Part shown: positions 37,006 through 46,383 of the stretch, piece by piece | Position numbering within the stretch: the stretch's first letter is position 1 | How the letters are laid out: each line of letters starts with the position of its first letter | From: Helicobacter jaachi | GTDB lineage: Bacteria; Campylobacterota; Campylobacteria; Campylobacterales; Helicobacteraceae | Direction of reading: 5' to 3' | Length of the DNA: 64,000 nt | NCBI RefSeq assembly: GCF_000763135.2 | Contig: NZ_JRPR02000002.1 | Coordinates: forward strand, 186,001 to 250,000 | The notes under the pieces: model-generated | What the model saw: only the letters and a program-made list of their open reading frames with translations | What the model was told of the DNA's origin: nothing | Databases searched by the model: none | Program-made: the position numbers and the translations under genes

Positions 37006-37025
37006 TATAGAATCTAGATTCTATA
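37006..37025. terminator. 20-bp perfect palindrome downstream of trpS
   Basis: TATAGAATCTAGATTCTATA, a head-to-head motif pair, ends 18 bp beyond the trpS stop (leftward) in the convergent gap 36883-37042. The remaining bases of that gap show no ORF. Confidence 0.45.
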
Positions 37026-37042
37026 CGCGCTATATTTAATGG

Positions 37043-38101
37043 TCAAATAAGCCCTACAAGCTCCTTAGCCCTCTCGTAAGTGGCTTTAGCGATAGGGCGG
37101 ATAGCATCTGCGCTTTTATCTAGCACAGATTTGATATAGCCCTGCTCATTTTGTAGTTTTTGATATGTCGCTTGAATGGGGCGCAAAGATTCTATGACCA
37201 CTTCAGCAAGTGCAGTCTTTAAATGCCCATAGCCCTTGCCTACAAATTCATTTTCAATTTCAGCGCGGCTTTTATGCGTAAAAATCTCATAAATGCACAG
37301 CAGATTATACAGCCCCTCGCGCTTTTCGTCAAAAACAATGCCACTTTGAGAATCTGTAACAGCTTTTTTAAATTTGCGCGTAATCACATCGGGGTTATCA
37401 AGCAGGAAAATGGCGTGATTTTCGCCTTTGGCGGATTTGCTCATTTTGCTTTGCGGATTATCTAGTCCCATAACACGCGCACCGACTTTGGCAATCATAG
37501 GTTCAGGGATAATAAAGCATTGCCCATATTCGCGATTAAATCGCTCCGCCACATCGCGCGTTAATTCCAAATGCTGCTTTTGGTCCTCGCCCACAGGCAC
37601 GCTATGGGTTTGATAGAGTAAGATATCTGCTGCCATAAGCGCGGGATAATTAAAAAGTCCAACATTAATATTTTTTGGATTTTTGCTTGATTTATCCTTA
37701 AACTGCGTCATACGACTCATATCGCCCATAGGGATATTACAATCTAGAATCCACGCAAGCGCGGCATGCTCATCGATTTGACTTTGGATAAAAAGATGAG
37801 ATTTCTGCACATCAATGCCACATGCTAGCAAAATGCCCGCTAGCTCGTAAGTTTTCTGCTGCAGTTCTTTGGGATTTTGGCGCGTGGTGATGGCGTGAGA
37901 ATTGACCACACAAAAGATATTTTCAAACTCATCTTGAGAATCTACCCAATGCCGCACAGCACCTAAATAATTACCAAGATGAATATTGCCTGTGGGTTGA
38001 ATACCTGAAAACACACGCTTTTTATGCGCTAGATTCTGTGTTTTATGGCTTTCTTTGGGGGATTTAGTGGGAGATGGGTGGGGAGTTAGCATCGATTGCA
38101 T
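37043..38101 (-). CDS. trpS: tryptophanyl-tRNA synthetase
   Basis: A class I synthetase with [20 protein letters not shown] (the HIGH motif as HLGN), [34 protein letters not shown] and the KMSKS loop as [10 protein letters not shown]. TrpS proteins usually begin just before KKRVFSG. Here an extra ~27 residues rich in Ser, Thr and Pro ([15 protein letters not shown]...) precede it, and no start codon lies closer, so the extension looks real. It includes an AGAATCTA motif copy. 352 aa. Divergent from the por operon. Confidence 0.93.
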   Translation of the reverse strand: MQSMLTPHPSPTKSPKESHKTQNLAHKKRVFSGIQPTGNIHLGNYLGAVRHWVDSQDEFENIFCVVNSHAITTRQNPKELQQKTYELAGILLACGIDVQKSHLFIQSQIDEHAALAWILDCNIPMGDMSRMTQFKDKSSKNPKNINVGLFNYPALMAADILLYQTHSVPVGEDQKQHLELTRDVAERFNREYGQCFIIPEPMIAKVGARVMGLDNPQSKMSKSAKGENHAIFLLDNPDVITRKFKKAVTDSQSGIVFDEKREGLYNLLCIYEIFTHKSRAEIENEFVGKGYGHLKTALAEVVIESLRPIQATYQKLQNEQGYIKSVLDKSADAIRPIAKATYERAKELVGLI

Positions 38102-38346
38102 GTAAAGCCTTTTTGTAAAATGTTTCTAATGATTTAAAAAGTGGTATTATATACTATTTCCACTTGTATTTGCGTATGTAAAGTGCTTTGAAAATGATAC
38201 AAATGGTAAAATTTTTCTTTACAAATTGTGTAGAATCTGCCTCTTTTTTGTGAGGGCATTATTAAAATTGTTTCAAAATGACACGCATATAAGAATAGCT
38301 ATGATAAAATTTAGCACAAATCCAAAACAAGGGAAGGAGATAACAA

Positions 38347-38907
38347 ATGCTTGAGATACGATGGCACTCTCGCGCTGGGCAAGGTGCTGTAACTGGCGCA
38401 AAGGGCTTGGCTGATGTGATTGCGGGGACTGGCAAAGAAGTGCAGGCTTTTGCATTCTATGGCTCGGCAAAGCGAGGTGCTTCTATGACAGCTTATAATA
38501 GGATAGATTCTGAACCTATTTTAAATCATGAAAAATTTATGAATCCCGATTATATCTTGGTGATTGACCCGGGGCTTGTGTTTATTACAAATATTTGTCT
38601 TTATGATAAGCCCTCGACAAAATACATCATCACAACGCGTTTAAGCAAAGAGGAGCTTATCGCTAAAAAGCCCGAGCTAGCTGGTAAAGAGATTTATACG
38701 CTTGATTGTATTCAAATTTCAATTGACGCGCTGGGCAAGTCTATCCCTAATGCTCCAATGCTTGGGGCATTGATGAAAGTTTCTGGCATGCTTGAAATTG
38801 ATTTCTTTTTAGAATCTTTCTCAAAAGTGCTTGGTAAAAAACTTCCTCAAAAAGTCATTGACGCCAATAAAGTGGCTATTAAGCGCGCTTATGATGAAGT
38901 TAAATAA
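38347..38907 (+). CDS. porC: pyruvate:ferredoxin oxidoreductase gamma subunit
   Basis: Subunit of the four-part pyruvate oxidoreductase that makes acetyl-CoA and reduces ferredoxin or flavodoxin, essential in microaerophilic Helicobacter. MLEIRWHSRAGQGAVTGAKG is the typical gamma-domain start; then FYGSAKRGASMTAYNRI, MNPDYILVIDPGL, and IPNAPMLGALMKVSGM. 186 aa. RBS AAGGAG. First gene of the operon; order gamma-delta-alpha-beta matches H. pylori HP1108-HP1111. Elsewhere this subunit is called porG. Confidence 0.95.
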   Translation: MLEIRWHSRAGQGAVTGAKGLADVIAGTGKEVQAFAFYGSAKRGASMTAYNRIDSEPILNHEKFMNPDYILVIDPGLVFITNICLYDKPSTKYIITTRLSKEELIAKKPELAGKEIYTLDCIQISIDALGKSIPNAPMLGALMKVSGMLEIDFFLESFSKVLGKKLPQKVIDANKVAIKRAYDEVK

Positions 38908-38930
38908 CTCAAAGTGTAAGGAGAGATGCG

Positions 38931-39341
38931 ATGGATAAGTTAAAAGATTGGGACGAATTTGAAATTGGCTCTGTGCTTTTCCCCTTTAAAAAAGGCGTAG
39001 ATGGCGCAATGGAGCTTTATAAATATGAGCGCACTTATAGCGGCGATAGCTCATTTACTGATAGCGTCGCACACTGGCGTGTGGAAAAGCCTGTGCATAA
39101 TAGCGATATTTGCATTAATTGCTTTAACTGCTGGGTGTATTGCCCTGATACGGCAATTCTTACCGCAAACGATAAGCTAGCGGGCGTAGATTATGTCCAT
39201 TGTAAGGGCTGTGGCGTATGCGTAGATGTGTGCCCCACTAATCCTAAGTCATTGCTTATGTTTGATGACTATAAGCCTAATGAGGAAGCGCTTAAAGAAT
39301 GGCCTGCAAAGCAGCCTAAAAAGCCAAAAGATGAAGCATAG
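38931..39341 (+). CDS. porD: pyruvate:ferredoxin oxidoreductase delta subunit
   Basis: The ferredoxin-like subunit that passes electrons out of the enzyme. Two [4Fe-4S] sites: CINCFNCWVYCPD (CxxCxxCxxxC) and CKGCGVCVDVCPTNP. 136 aa. N-terminal ~60 residues without cofactor motif, as in the family. 23 bp after the gamma gene and 12 bp before alpha. Confidence 0.95.
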   Translation: MDKLKDWDEFEIGSVLFPFKKGVDGAMELYKYERTYSGDSSFTDSVAHWRVEKPVHNSDICINCFNCWVYCPDTAILTANDKLAGVDYVHCKGCGVCVDVCPTNPKSLLMFDDYKPNEEALKEWPAKQPKKPKDEA

Positions 39342-39353
39342 GAGGAGTGGTGA

Positions 39354-40574
39354 ATGGCTAAGCAAATGGAATTAAGAGATATTGAAGTATGGGATGGGAA
39401 TATGGCAGCCTCTCAAGCTTTGCGTCAAGCGCAAATTGATGTTGTAGCAGCCTATCCTATCACGCCCTCAACGCCTATTGTGCAGAATTATGGGAGTTTT
39501 GTGAGCAATGGCTACATTGATGGCGAATTTGTTATGGTAGAATCTGAGCATGCCGCTATGAGCGCGTGTGTGGGTGCCGCAGCAGCAGGCGGCAGAGTGG
39601 CTACTGCTACTAGCTCTCAAGGTTTTGCGCTTATGGTGGAGGTGCTTTATCAAGCCTCTGGTATGCGTTTGCCTATTGTGCTAAATCTTGTAAATCGCGC
39701 TCTAGCAGCCCCGCTTAATGTAAATGGCGACCATTCAGATATGTATCTTAGTCGCGATACAGGCTGGGTAAATCTCTGCACTTATAATCCACAGGAGGCG
39801 TATGATTTTAATCTTATGGCGTTTAAGATTGCTGAAGATATGCGCGTGAGGGTGCCTGTAATTGTCAATCAAGATGGCTTTATTTGCTCACACACAGCGC
39901 AATCTGTCCGCCCATTTAGCGATGAGGAGGCTTATAAATTCATAGGCGATTATATTCCGCACAATCCTATGCTTAATTTTTCTAATCCTATCACCTATGG
40001 TGCGCAAACAGAGGAGGATTGGCACTTTGAGCATAAAGCACAGCTGCATAAGGGCATTATGGATTCTCATTTGGTGATTGAGGAGGTTTTTTTGGCATTT
40101 GAGAATCTAACTGGGCGCAAATATAATCTTGTAGAGACTTATATGCTTGATGACGCAGAGGTGGCTATTGTGGCACTTGGCACAAGTGTAGAATCTGCTC
40201 GCGTAGCCGCACAAAAAATACGCAAGGAGAAAGGCATTAAAGCAGGTGTATTATCTATCCGCTCACTGCGTCCTTTTCCATTTAAACAAGTGGGCGAGGC
40301 TATGCTAGGGCTTAAAGCGGTGGCTTGCCTTGATAGGAGTTTGCCCGCTGGCACGCTTGGTATGCTTTTTAATGAATTTTCAGCAGCGGCACTATCTGCA
40401 GGCGCACACCCTATTATGTCAAATTATATTTATGGGCTTGGTGGGCGCGATTTGACACAGGCACATTTAGAAAATATCTTTATCGAATTAGATGCTAATG
40501 CTAAGGCTGGCAAGCTCACACACCCGCTCCAACAAATGCTGGGACTTCGCGGACCCAAAATGAGTTTTTTATAA
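39354..40574 (+). CDS. porA: pyruvate:ferredoxin oxidoreductase alpha subunit
   Basis: The alpha subunit holds the pyrimidine-side TPP-binding domain and domain II. Motifs: GNMAASQALRQAQIDVVAAYPITPSTPIVQ, EHAAMSACVGAAAAGGRVATATSSQG, NGDHSDMYLSRDTGW, and C-terminal SIRSLRPFPFK. 406 aa. It ends with GLRGPKMSFL. Part of the gamma-delta-alpha-beta operon. Confidence 0.95.
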   Translation: MAKQMELRDIEVWDGNMAASQALRQAQIDVVAAYPITPSTPIVQNYGSFVSNGYIDGEFVMVESEHAAMSACVGAAAAGGRVATATSSQGFALMVEVLYQASGMRLPIVLNLVNRALAAPLNVNGDHSDMYLSRDTGWVNLCTYNPQEAYDFNLMAFKIAEDMRVRVPVIVNQDGFICSHTAQSVRPFSDEEAYKFIGDYIPHNPMLNFSNPITYGAQTEEDWHFEHKAQLHKGIMDSHLVIEEVFLAFENLTGRKYNLVETYMLDDAEVAIVALGTSVESARVAAQKIRKEKGIKAGVLSIRSLRPFPFKQVGEAMLGLKAVACLDRSLPAGTLGMLFNEFSAAALSAGAHPIMSNYIYGLGGRDLTQAHLENIFIELDANAKAGKLTHPLQQMLGLRGPKMSFL

Positions 40575-40601
40575 CATAAAGTTTTTATAAGGAGGATTGC
40601 G

Positions 40602-41549
40602 ATGGTAAAAGAAGTTAAAAATCTTAAAGAATTTCAAAAATCAGCAAAAAAATTTGAGGGTGCGCATTTGCTTTGTCCGGGCTGCGCGCATGGTATGATT
40701 GTGCGTGAGGTGCTTAATGCAGTTGATGGACCCATCATTTTGGGGAATTCTACAGGTTGCCTTGAGGTTTCAAGTGCTGTGTATCCACATACAAGCTGGG
40801 ACGTGCCGTGGATTCACATAGGGTTTGAGAATGGTTCTACCGCAGTGGCTGGAGCAGAGGCGATGTATAAGGCTTTGGCGCGTAAGGGCAAATATACAGG
40901 AGAGAAGCCCAAATTTGTAGCCTTTGGCGGTGATGGCGCAACTTATGATATAGGCTTTCAATGGATTAGCGGCTGCTTTGAGCGCGGACATGATATGACT
41001 TATATTTGTCTTGATAATGAGGTATATGCTAATACTGGAGGGCAGAGAAGTGGCTCTACACCGCTAGGCTCAAGCACTTCTACAACACCCGCTGGAAGCG
41101 TGAGCTTTGGAAAAAAGGAGCGCAAAAAGGATTTGCTTTTCATTATGGCAGCACATGGCGCGCCTTATGTTGCGCAAGTAGCGCCAAATAAATGGAAAGA
41201 TATGAATAAAAAAATTAAGCGTGCCATTGATACAGAGGGTCCTACATTTATTAATGCCATGAGTGCTTGCACGACGGAGTGGCGCTTTGAATCTAATAAA
41301 ACCGTTGAAATAAGCGATTTGGCTGTAGATTCTCTAGTGTTTCCATTATTTGAAATTATTGATGGCGTGGAGATTCATATCACTTATCGTCCGCGTAATG
41401 TTATCCCTGTGCGTGATTATTTGGGCGCACAAGGGCGATTTAAGCATCTTTTTAAACCCGAAAATGAGCATATTATTGAGCAGTTTCAAAAAGATGTAGA
41501 TAAGCGTTGGGAGTATTTACAACGCAGAGAAGAAGCCAATCCACAATAA
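40602..41549 (+). CDS. porB: pyruvate:ferredoxin oxidoreductase beta subunit
   Basis: Holds the pyrophosphate-side TPP site and one cluster. CPGCAHGMIVREVLNA, GNSTGCLEVSS, the TPP motif FGGDGATYDIGFQW with LDNEVYANTGGQRSG, and TFINAMSACTTEWRFE are seen. 315 aa. RBS AAGGAGG. Followed by a perfect 8-bp inverted repeat at 41554-41576 that may end the operon. Confidence 0.95.
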   Translation: MVKEVKNLKEFQKSAKKFEGAHLLCPGCAHGMIVREVLNAVDGPIILGNSTGCLEVSSAVYPHTSWDVPWIHIGFENGSTAVAGAEAMYKALARKGKYTGEKPKFVAFGGDGATYDIGFQWISGCFERGHDMTYICLDNEVYANTGGQRSGSTPLGSSTSTTPAGSVSFGKKERKKDLLFIMAAHGAPYVAQVAPNKWKDMNKKIKRAIDTEGPTFINAMSACTTEWRFESNKTVEISDLAVDSLVFPLFEIIDGVEIHITYRPRNVIPVRDYLGAQGRFKHLFKPENEHIIEQFQKDVDKRWEYLQRREEANPQ

Positions 41550-41553
41550 GCCT

Positions 41554-41576
41554 CAATCCGCTTGAAATGCGGATTG
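41554..41576 (+). terminator. hairpin after porB
   Basis: CAATCCGC-TTGAAAT-GCGGATTG, 8-bp perfect arms, seven-base loop, five bases after the porB stop. No T run follows, so it may stabilise the 3' end rather than terminate alone. Confidence 0.5.
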
Positions 41577-41610
41577 ATAGCCATTAATCAAAAGTTTATC
41601 CAATTTTCAA

Positions 41611-41616
41611 TACAAT
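41611..41616 (+). promoter_or_regulatory. possible -10 box for rpoD
   Basis: TACAAT, 43 bp before the rpoD start, in an AT-rich stretch after the porB hairpin. A single weak box. Confidence 0.38.
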
Positions 41617-41658
41617 AGCCGATTTATTTTCCACACATTTTACACGAGGACTGAAACA

Positions 41659-43527
41659 ATGCCAGAAAAATCCGAAAAAACAAGCAAAAAATCAAAAGAA
41701 GTCAATGCCGAGCTAGAGAGCCTTTTTAAAGAAGAATATAGCGATTATGTAACCTATGAAAAAATAGCCCAAACTATGCTCAAAGCCCCCACTGCAGCGC
41801 AGGTAAAAAAAATTAGAGAATTAGCTAAAAAATATAAAAAGCAGCTGCTTAGTTCATCTGAAGTGGCAAAAATGCTTAATACCCAAGAGCAAATCAAGCG
41901 TCAAGCGGATAAGAAAAAAATGCTCAACGAAGAGCTAGAAGATGAATTTGACTTTATGAAGGATAAAGAGCTGCTTGAATGGAGCAGGAGTGATAGCCCT
42001 GTGCGTATGTATTTGCGCGAGATGGGGCAGATTCCGCTTTTGACTAAAGATGAGGAGATTACGCTTAGTAAAAAAATTGAATTAGGGGAGAATACTATCC
42101 TTGATGCGATTTGTTCTGTGCCGTATTTGATTGATTTTATTTATGATTATAAAGATGCGCTTATTAATCGTGAGCGCCGCGTGAAAGAGCTTTTTAAAAG
42201 CTTTGATGATGAGGAAGATGCCGAGGAGGAGGAAGAGGACTTTGATATCCTTGAAGATGAGGAGGGCGCGCAAAAACAAAATTCTAAAAAAGACCAAAAG
42301 CGCGTAGAGAAAGTCATAGAAAGCTTTAAAGCACTTGATAAGGCTAAAAAAGAATGGCTCAAAGTGCTTGAAAGTCCATTGCCAGAGGGGGAAGATGAGC
42401 TCACTCACATCTTATTGCTTTCACACAAAAAGCATACCTTAAAAATGCGGCTATTAGATTTAGGACCCACGAGCAAGCTTATTAGCGAGCTTGTGAAAGC
42501 TATGGAAAATACCCTAAAAAGTGGCGATGGCTTTGAGCGTGAATTAAAGCGCTTAGAGTATAAGTTGCCACTTTTTAATGATGCTTTGGTTGAAAATCAT
42601 CAAAAGATTTTAGCCAATATCACGCAAATGAGTCGCGATGAAATTGCTGCTATGGTACCAGAAACGACGATGGTAAGCGTGTATGTGGAGCTTAAGAAAC
42701 TCTTTCAGACCAAAGAGGCAAGCGAGGGGGGATTTAACCTCGAGCCTGAAAAGCTAAAGGAGATTTTAGAGCAGATTAAGCGTGGTAAGTCTATTTCTGA
42801 TAAGGCAAAGGCAAAAATGGCAAAGTCAAATTTGCGCCTTGTGGTGAGCATTGCCAAGCGTTATACAAATCGTGGTTTGCCATTTTTAGACCTTATTCAA
42901 GAGGGCAACATCGGGCTTATGAAAGCAGTGGATAAGTTTGAGTATAAAAAAGGCTTTAAATTTTCTACTTACGCAACTTGGTGGATTAGGCAGGCTATTT
43001 CTCGTGCCATTGCCGACCAAGCACGCACCATACGCATTCCTATCCATATGATTGAAACGATTAATAGAATCCACAAAATTATGCGCAAACATGTGCAAGA
43101 AACGGGCAAAGAGCCTGATATTGACTATATTGCCAAAGAAGTGGGGCTGCCTATTGATAAAGTCAAAAATGTCATTAAAATCACAAAAGAGCCAGTGAGC
43201 CTTGATGCGCCTATTGGAAGTGATGATGATGGGAAGTTTGGCGATTTTGTGGAGGATAAAAGCTCTGTGGGTCCTATGGATTATATTCTTAAAGAGGATT
43301 TAAAAGTGCAAATTGATGAAGTGCTAGAGCAGCTTAATGATAGGGAAAAGGCTGTTATTCGTATGCGTTTTGGTTTGCTTGATGATGAGAGTGATAGGAC
43401 ATTAGAAGAGATTGGCAAGGAGCTTAATGTAACGCGTGAGCGCGTGCGACAGATAGAATCTAGCGCGATTAAAAAGCTTAAACACCCAAAAGTAGGACGT
43501 AAGCTTAAAAACTATATCGAGGAATAG
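41659..43527 (+). CDS. rpoD: RNA polymerase primary sigma factor
   Basis: The vegetative sigma factor (sigma-80 type), 622 aa. Region 1.2: [21 protein letters not shown] very acidic stretch lies at about 175-200 ([19 protein letters not shown]) in the non-conserved region. Region 2: [38 protein letters not shown], and [20 protein letters not shown] (-10 recognition). Region 3: [17 protein letters not shown]. Region 4.2 [24 protein letters not shown] (-35 recognition). The N-terminal ~75 residues are Lys/Glu-rich. Confidence 0.96.
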   Translation: MPEKSEKTSKKSKEVNAELESLFKEEYSDYVTYEKIAQTMLKAPTAAQVKKIRELAKKYKKQLLSSSEVAKMLNTQEQIKRQADKKKMLNEELEDEFDFMKDKELLEWSRSDSPVRMYLREMGQIPLLTKDEEITLSKKIELGENTILDAICSVPYLIDFIYDYKDALINRERRVKELFKSFDDEEDAEEEEEDFDILEDEEGAQKQNSKKDQKRVEKVIESFKALDKAKKEWLKVLESPLPEGEDELTHILLLSHKKHTLKMRLLDLGPTSKLISELVKAMENTLKSGDGFERELKRLEYKLPLFNDALVENHQKILANITQMSRDEIAAMVPETTMVSVYVELKKLFQTKEASEGGFNLEPEKLKEILEQIKRGKSISDKAKAKMAKSNLRLVVSIAKRYTNRGLPFLDLIQEGNIGLMKAVDKFEYKKGFKFSTYATWWIRQAISRAIADQARTIRIPIHMIETINRIHKIMRKHVQETGKEPDIDYIAKEVGLPIDKVKNVIKITKEPVSLDAPIGSDDDGKFGDFVEDKSSVGPMDYILKEDLKVQIDEVLEQLNDREKAVIRMRFGLLDDESDRTLEEIGKELNVTRERVRQIESSAIKKLKHPKVGRKLKNYIEE

Positions 43528-43599
43528 CCCCTAATTTATCGCGCCTAGAATCTTGGCGCAAATCCTTATTCAAATCTTGGATTTAGACCCATGAGCCTA

Positions 43600-43634
43600 T
43601 AGATTCTATAAAGGCAAAGGTTTTATAGAATCTA
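43600..43634. terminator. long inverted repeat downstream of rpoD
   Basis: TAGATTCTATAAA - nine-base loop - TTTATAGAATCTA, 13-bp perfect arms about 70 bp after the rpoD stop. The right arm starts with TTT. The best hairpin candidate for ending rpoD transcripts and another head-to-head pair of the recurring motif. Confidence 0.55.
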
Positions 43635-43887
43635 GCCACTACCACACATCACGCCAAAGCACATCTCTCCCAAAAAATAATAAGTTCTGCTAAATCTTAA
43701 TATTACTTGATTTTTAAACTTATAAAATAATATTTACAGAATCTAGTATATTTTCTCTCATTTTTACATATATTTTGTGAAAAAAGAGTATTTTCCCTTA
43801 AAAATTTAACAAATTTTTTAAAAAATATTGCATTTTTATAATTTTTTGATTAGAATTCCGCGCAAATTTTACATACAAGGAGTGATT
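43635..43887 (+). promoter_or_regulatory. AT-rich leader upstream of yagU-like gene, with -10 box
   Basis: No ORF of note. From about 43680 the sequence is strongly AT-rich with repeated A and T runs (AAAAATTTAACAAATTTTTTAAAAAATATT), probably curved DNA. TATAAT at 43838-43843 lies 45 bp before the ATG at 43888 and is a good -10 box. Periodic AT tracts upstream of the -10 replace the -35 in epsilonproteobacterial promoters. An AAGGAG site precedes the gene. Confidence 0.55.
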
Positions 43888-44454
43888 ATGCAGACTACAC
43901 CAAAATCAGCGAGAAGATATGGACTAGCAGCCTTGATTGGCGTTATAGCGGGCGTTTTTAGTGCGATTGTAAAATGGGGTTGGGAAGTGCCTTTCCCTCC
44001 GCGAAATCCTAGTGTGCCTTGGCCTGTTGATGCAGTAGATGCCTTAGGCGCGCCATTGCGCACTACGCCGCCCAATATCTTTTTGGAGCAAATTGGCTTA
44101 GGCAACATGATAGATTGGAGCTACACATTTTCAGGCATTTCATTGCCACTTGGCACATTTATGGTGCATGTGGGCTTTGCCGTTGTATTTGCGGTGGCGT
44201 ATTGCGTGATTGCAGAGGTTTATCCTCGTATTAAAATGTGGCAAGGCGCGGTATTTGGGATTTTTGTATATCTTTTTGCGCATGTGATTGTAATGCCTCT
44301 CATTGCGGAAGTGCCGCCATTATCACAAATCCCACTTGATGAGCATATTTCTGAATTTTTTGGGCATATTGTATGGCTGTGGGCAATTGAAATTGTAAGA
44401 AGGGATTTGCGCAATCGAATCACCAAGCAAAGCGACCCAGAATTTTGTAAATAG
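43888..44454 (+). CDS. YagU-like (DUF1440) inner membrane protein
   Basis: 188 aa with at least four hydrophobic segments: YGLAALIGVIAGVFSAIVKW, FMVHVGFAVVFAVAYCVIAE, MWQGAVFGIFVYLFAHVIVM and FFGHIVWLWAIEIV. WEVPFPPRNPSVPWP and the conserved GHIVWLW are typical of YagU, reported in E. coli to aid acid survival. Start at ATG 43888 with AAGGAG; the longer frame from 43828 would run through the promoter. Ends 21 bp before the Hof porin. Confidence 0.8.
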   Translation: MQTTPKSARRYGLAALIGVIAGVFSAIVKWGWEVPFPPRNPSVPWPVDAVDALGAPLRTTPPNIFLEQIGLGNMIDWSYTFSGISLPLGTFMVHVGFAVVFAVAYCVIAEVYPRIKMWQGAVFGIFVYLFAHVIVMPLIAEVPPLSQIPLDEHISEFFGHIVWLWAIEIVRRDLRNRITKQSDPEFCK

Positions 44455-44475
44455 TTGCAAAAAGGGGGTAAAACT

Positions 44476-45816
44476 ATGAGGAAGATTCTATGTTTTTTGT
44501 TTATGGTAGGCTGTGCGAGTGGATTTGAATATAAAGTCAGTGGCTTGGCAGAATCTTTTACCAAAGCGGGCTTTAATAACCAACGCCTTGTGCAAGGGAG
44601 CGATAATGATAGAGCGCCTACAGAGAGCTTTAGCACGATTTTTGCTCAACTCAATTTTGATGCGCAAATTTTTAGTGGCTTAAACTTTGGGCTAGGCGGC
44701 TCTGTGGGCGGGCTTGCATTAGATTCTACAAATAATGCGCAAGGCAAGGAATACGCGCTCACTCAAGGACTTAATCGCACTGTGGTTCAAGATGCGTTCT
44801 TTGGCGCGAGCTTTGAGCGCAATAAGGCGCAAAATTATGTCTTACACAACGCCTTTTTGGAGCATTCAAGCGAGCATTTTTACCTTAAACTTGGACGGTA
44901 TGAATCAGGCAAAGTCGGCGAGTGGTTTGATGGACACACACAAGGCGCGGAAGGATATGCCAAATTTGGCGCATTTAAACTATGGGCATTTTTCTCAAAT
45001 CGCCGTGCTTTGCTGCATAGTAGGCTATTTTATGACTGGTGGCAGCTTAATGGCGAGCATGAAAATGGCAAGACGCGCAATCTTTACGCCGCGGGATTTG
45101 ATACAGAATCTAGTGGCTTTAAACTTTCACTTTTCTCATATTATGCCGATAGCAAGGTGGTAGCGCCGGGCTTTAGCCTTTCATTTGACACTAATCCTAG
45201 TTTTAGTATGCAGGGCTTTCGCTCAATTACTAAGATTCACGCGCTATTTCCCATTGCGCAAAGCTCTTTTGTGGGCAGCAATGACACATTTGGCGCTGAT
45301 GTGACAACGACAATTTATGATGGCTATCGCAACTGGGGCTATGTGAAAAAATCCACACAAACACTGCACATCGCGCAAAAATTTGCGTTTGATAATATGA
45401 ATTTTGGCTTAGGGTATTATCAAAATTTTGGTAATGCTAATGCGCTCATAGGGACATTTGGTAGCCCTTTGGAGCTAGCGATTTTGCCATCAAATGCCTA
45501 TGATTATGGGCGCGGAATGAGCGATATGGTGGGTGCAAATGCGCTTACTGGCTATGGCTACTTTGGTAGCGTGCATGGGGGCTTTGACTGGAGTTTGCTT
45601 GCACGCGCGACAAAAAGCGATAGGAGTGATGAACAAAGTGTGGCGCTCAATATGAATTATCAAATTCGTAGCGATATTAAGATAAGTGCCAAACTTGAGT
45701 GGCTAAATGACATCACAAAGGCTGGATATAGTCCCTATATCGGCGCGAATAAGCTGGCAAAAAAGCGCGCAGATGATAAATCACACGCCTTTTTTGTGAT
45801 TAGCCACACATTTTAA
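44476..45816 (+). CDS. Hof-family (HP_OMP_2) outer membrane porin-like protein
   Basis: An outer membrane beta-barrel of the Helicobacter Hof group. Signal peptide RKILCFLFMVGCASG, cleavage before FEYKVSG. Family traits: SGLNFGLGGSVGG, VVQDAFFGASFERN, NAFLEHSSEHFYLKLGRYES, FDGHTQGAEGY and a last strand ending HAFFVISHTF with terminal Phe. 446 aa. Start at 44476 with AAGGGGG; the frame is open from 44455 but that start lies before the ribosome site. Substrate unknown. Same operon as the yagU-like gene is likely. Confidence 0.85.
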   Translation: MRKILCFLFMVGCASGFEYKVSGLAESFTKAGFNNQRLVQGSDNDRAPTESFSTIFAQLNFDAQIFSGLNFGLGGSVGGLALDSTNNAQGKEYALTQGLNRTVVQDAFFGASFERNKAQNYVLHNAFLEHSSEHFYLKLGRYESGKVGEWFDGHTQGAEGYAKFGAFKLWAFFSNRRALLHSRLFYDWWQLNGEHENGKTRNLYAAGFDTESSGFKLSLFSYYADSKVVAPGFSLSFDTNPSFSMQGFRSITKIHALFPIAQSSFVGSNDTFGADVTTTIYDGYRNWGYVKKSTQTLHIAQKFAFDNMNFGLGYYQNFGNANALIGTFGSPLELAILPSNAYDYGRGMSDMVGANALTGYGYFGSVHGGFDWSLLARATKSDRSDEQSVALNMNYQIRSDIKISAKLEWLNDITKAGYSPYIGANKLAKKRADDKSHAFFVISHTF

Positions 45817-45821
45817 ATTTA

Positions 45822-45966
45822 TAGAATCTAACCTTAAAAAACAAGTTGATAGATGCTTAAGCAGCTATAACTTTATACTTTAGGCGCAAATGTGAGCTTT
45901 GCTTACATTTGTAAGATGCGCGCGGCTTTTTGTTAAAAAAGCAACAGCGCGGAATTATAGAATCTA
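45822..45966 (+). repeat. dispersed structured intergenic repeat, full copy D
   Basis: The most complete single copy, 145 bp, flanked by ATAGAATCTA at both ends. Order: TAGAATCTAACC, GTTGATAGATGC, CAGCTATAACTTTATACTTT, a hairpin with arms 45887-45897 and 45901-45911 (11 bp, one G-T, loop TTT), then GCGCGGCTTTTTGTTAAAAAAGCAACAGCGC. It fills the gap between the porin gene and rpsO. The rest of the gap (45967-46072) holds the rpsO leader. Confidence 0.8.
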
Positions 45967-46072
45967 TGGCTTTATGTCGCTAGATAAGGGCTAAATGCGC
46001 GGCATTTTATGTGTTTTTTAGCTTATTAGGATAGAATCTTGCCTTTATTTTATACCATTTAAGGAGGTCGAT

Positions 46073-46348
46073 ATGGCTTTAGATATGGCGAAAAAACAAG
46101 AGATTATCGGTAAATTTGCTAGAGACAGCAAAGATACTGGCTCAAGTGAAGTGCAAGTAGCGCTGCTTTCCCAACGCATTACAGATTTAACAGAGCATTT
46201 GAAAAGTAATCCAAAGGACCATTCAAGTCGTTTGGGGCTTTTAAAGCTCGTTGGTAAAAGAAAATCGCTGCTTGCTTATCTCAAGCGCACGCAATACAAC
46301 CGCTACGCAAAGCTTATAGGCGAACTTAAGCTTAAAGATAGAATCTAG
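46073..46348 (+). CDS. rpsO: 30S ribosomal protein S15
   Basis: [60 protein letters not shown] and [19 protein letters not shown] are the S15 core that binds 16S rRNA. 91 aa. RBS AAGGAGG. The last codons AGA ATC TAG put the stop inside a 24-bp perfect palindrome (46337-46360). Confidence 0.96.
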   Translation: MALDMAKKQEIIGKFARDSKDTGSSEVQVALLSQRITDLTEHLKSNPKDHSSRLGLLKLVGKRKSLLAYLKRTQYNRYAKLIGELKLKDRI

Positions 46349-46360
46349 CTAGATTCTATC
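46337..46360. terminator. 24-bp perfect palindrome spanning the rpsO stop
   Basis: GATAGAATCTAG followed directly by CTAGATTCTATC, without spacer. It covers the last codons and stop of rpsO and precedes the 3' end of the convergent ThiD2-like gene, so it could terminate both strands. Two motif copies head to head. Confidence 0.5.
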
Positions 46361-46383
46361 CTAATTCTATCGCTGCGTTATTT

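Noticed and set aside
36883-37042. tRNA or small RNA gene in the gap before trpS
   Set aside because: No cloverleaf or CCA end; the gap is explained by a repeat remnant and a motif palindrome. No tRNA was seen in any other gap.
42082-42408. Open frames opposite the acidic part of rpoD
   Set aside because: They are low-complexity reflections of GAR/GAY-rich codons in rpoD (Ser-rich and Phe/Leu-rich readings) without start signals.
43541-43559. GCGCC...GGCGC hairpin after rpoD
   Set aside because: Only five base pairs with a nine-base loop and no T run; the 13-bp repeat at 43600-43634 is a better candidate.
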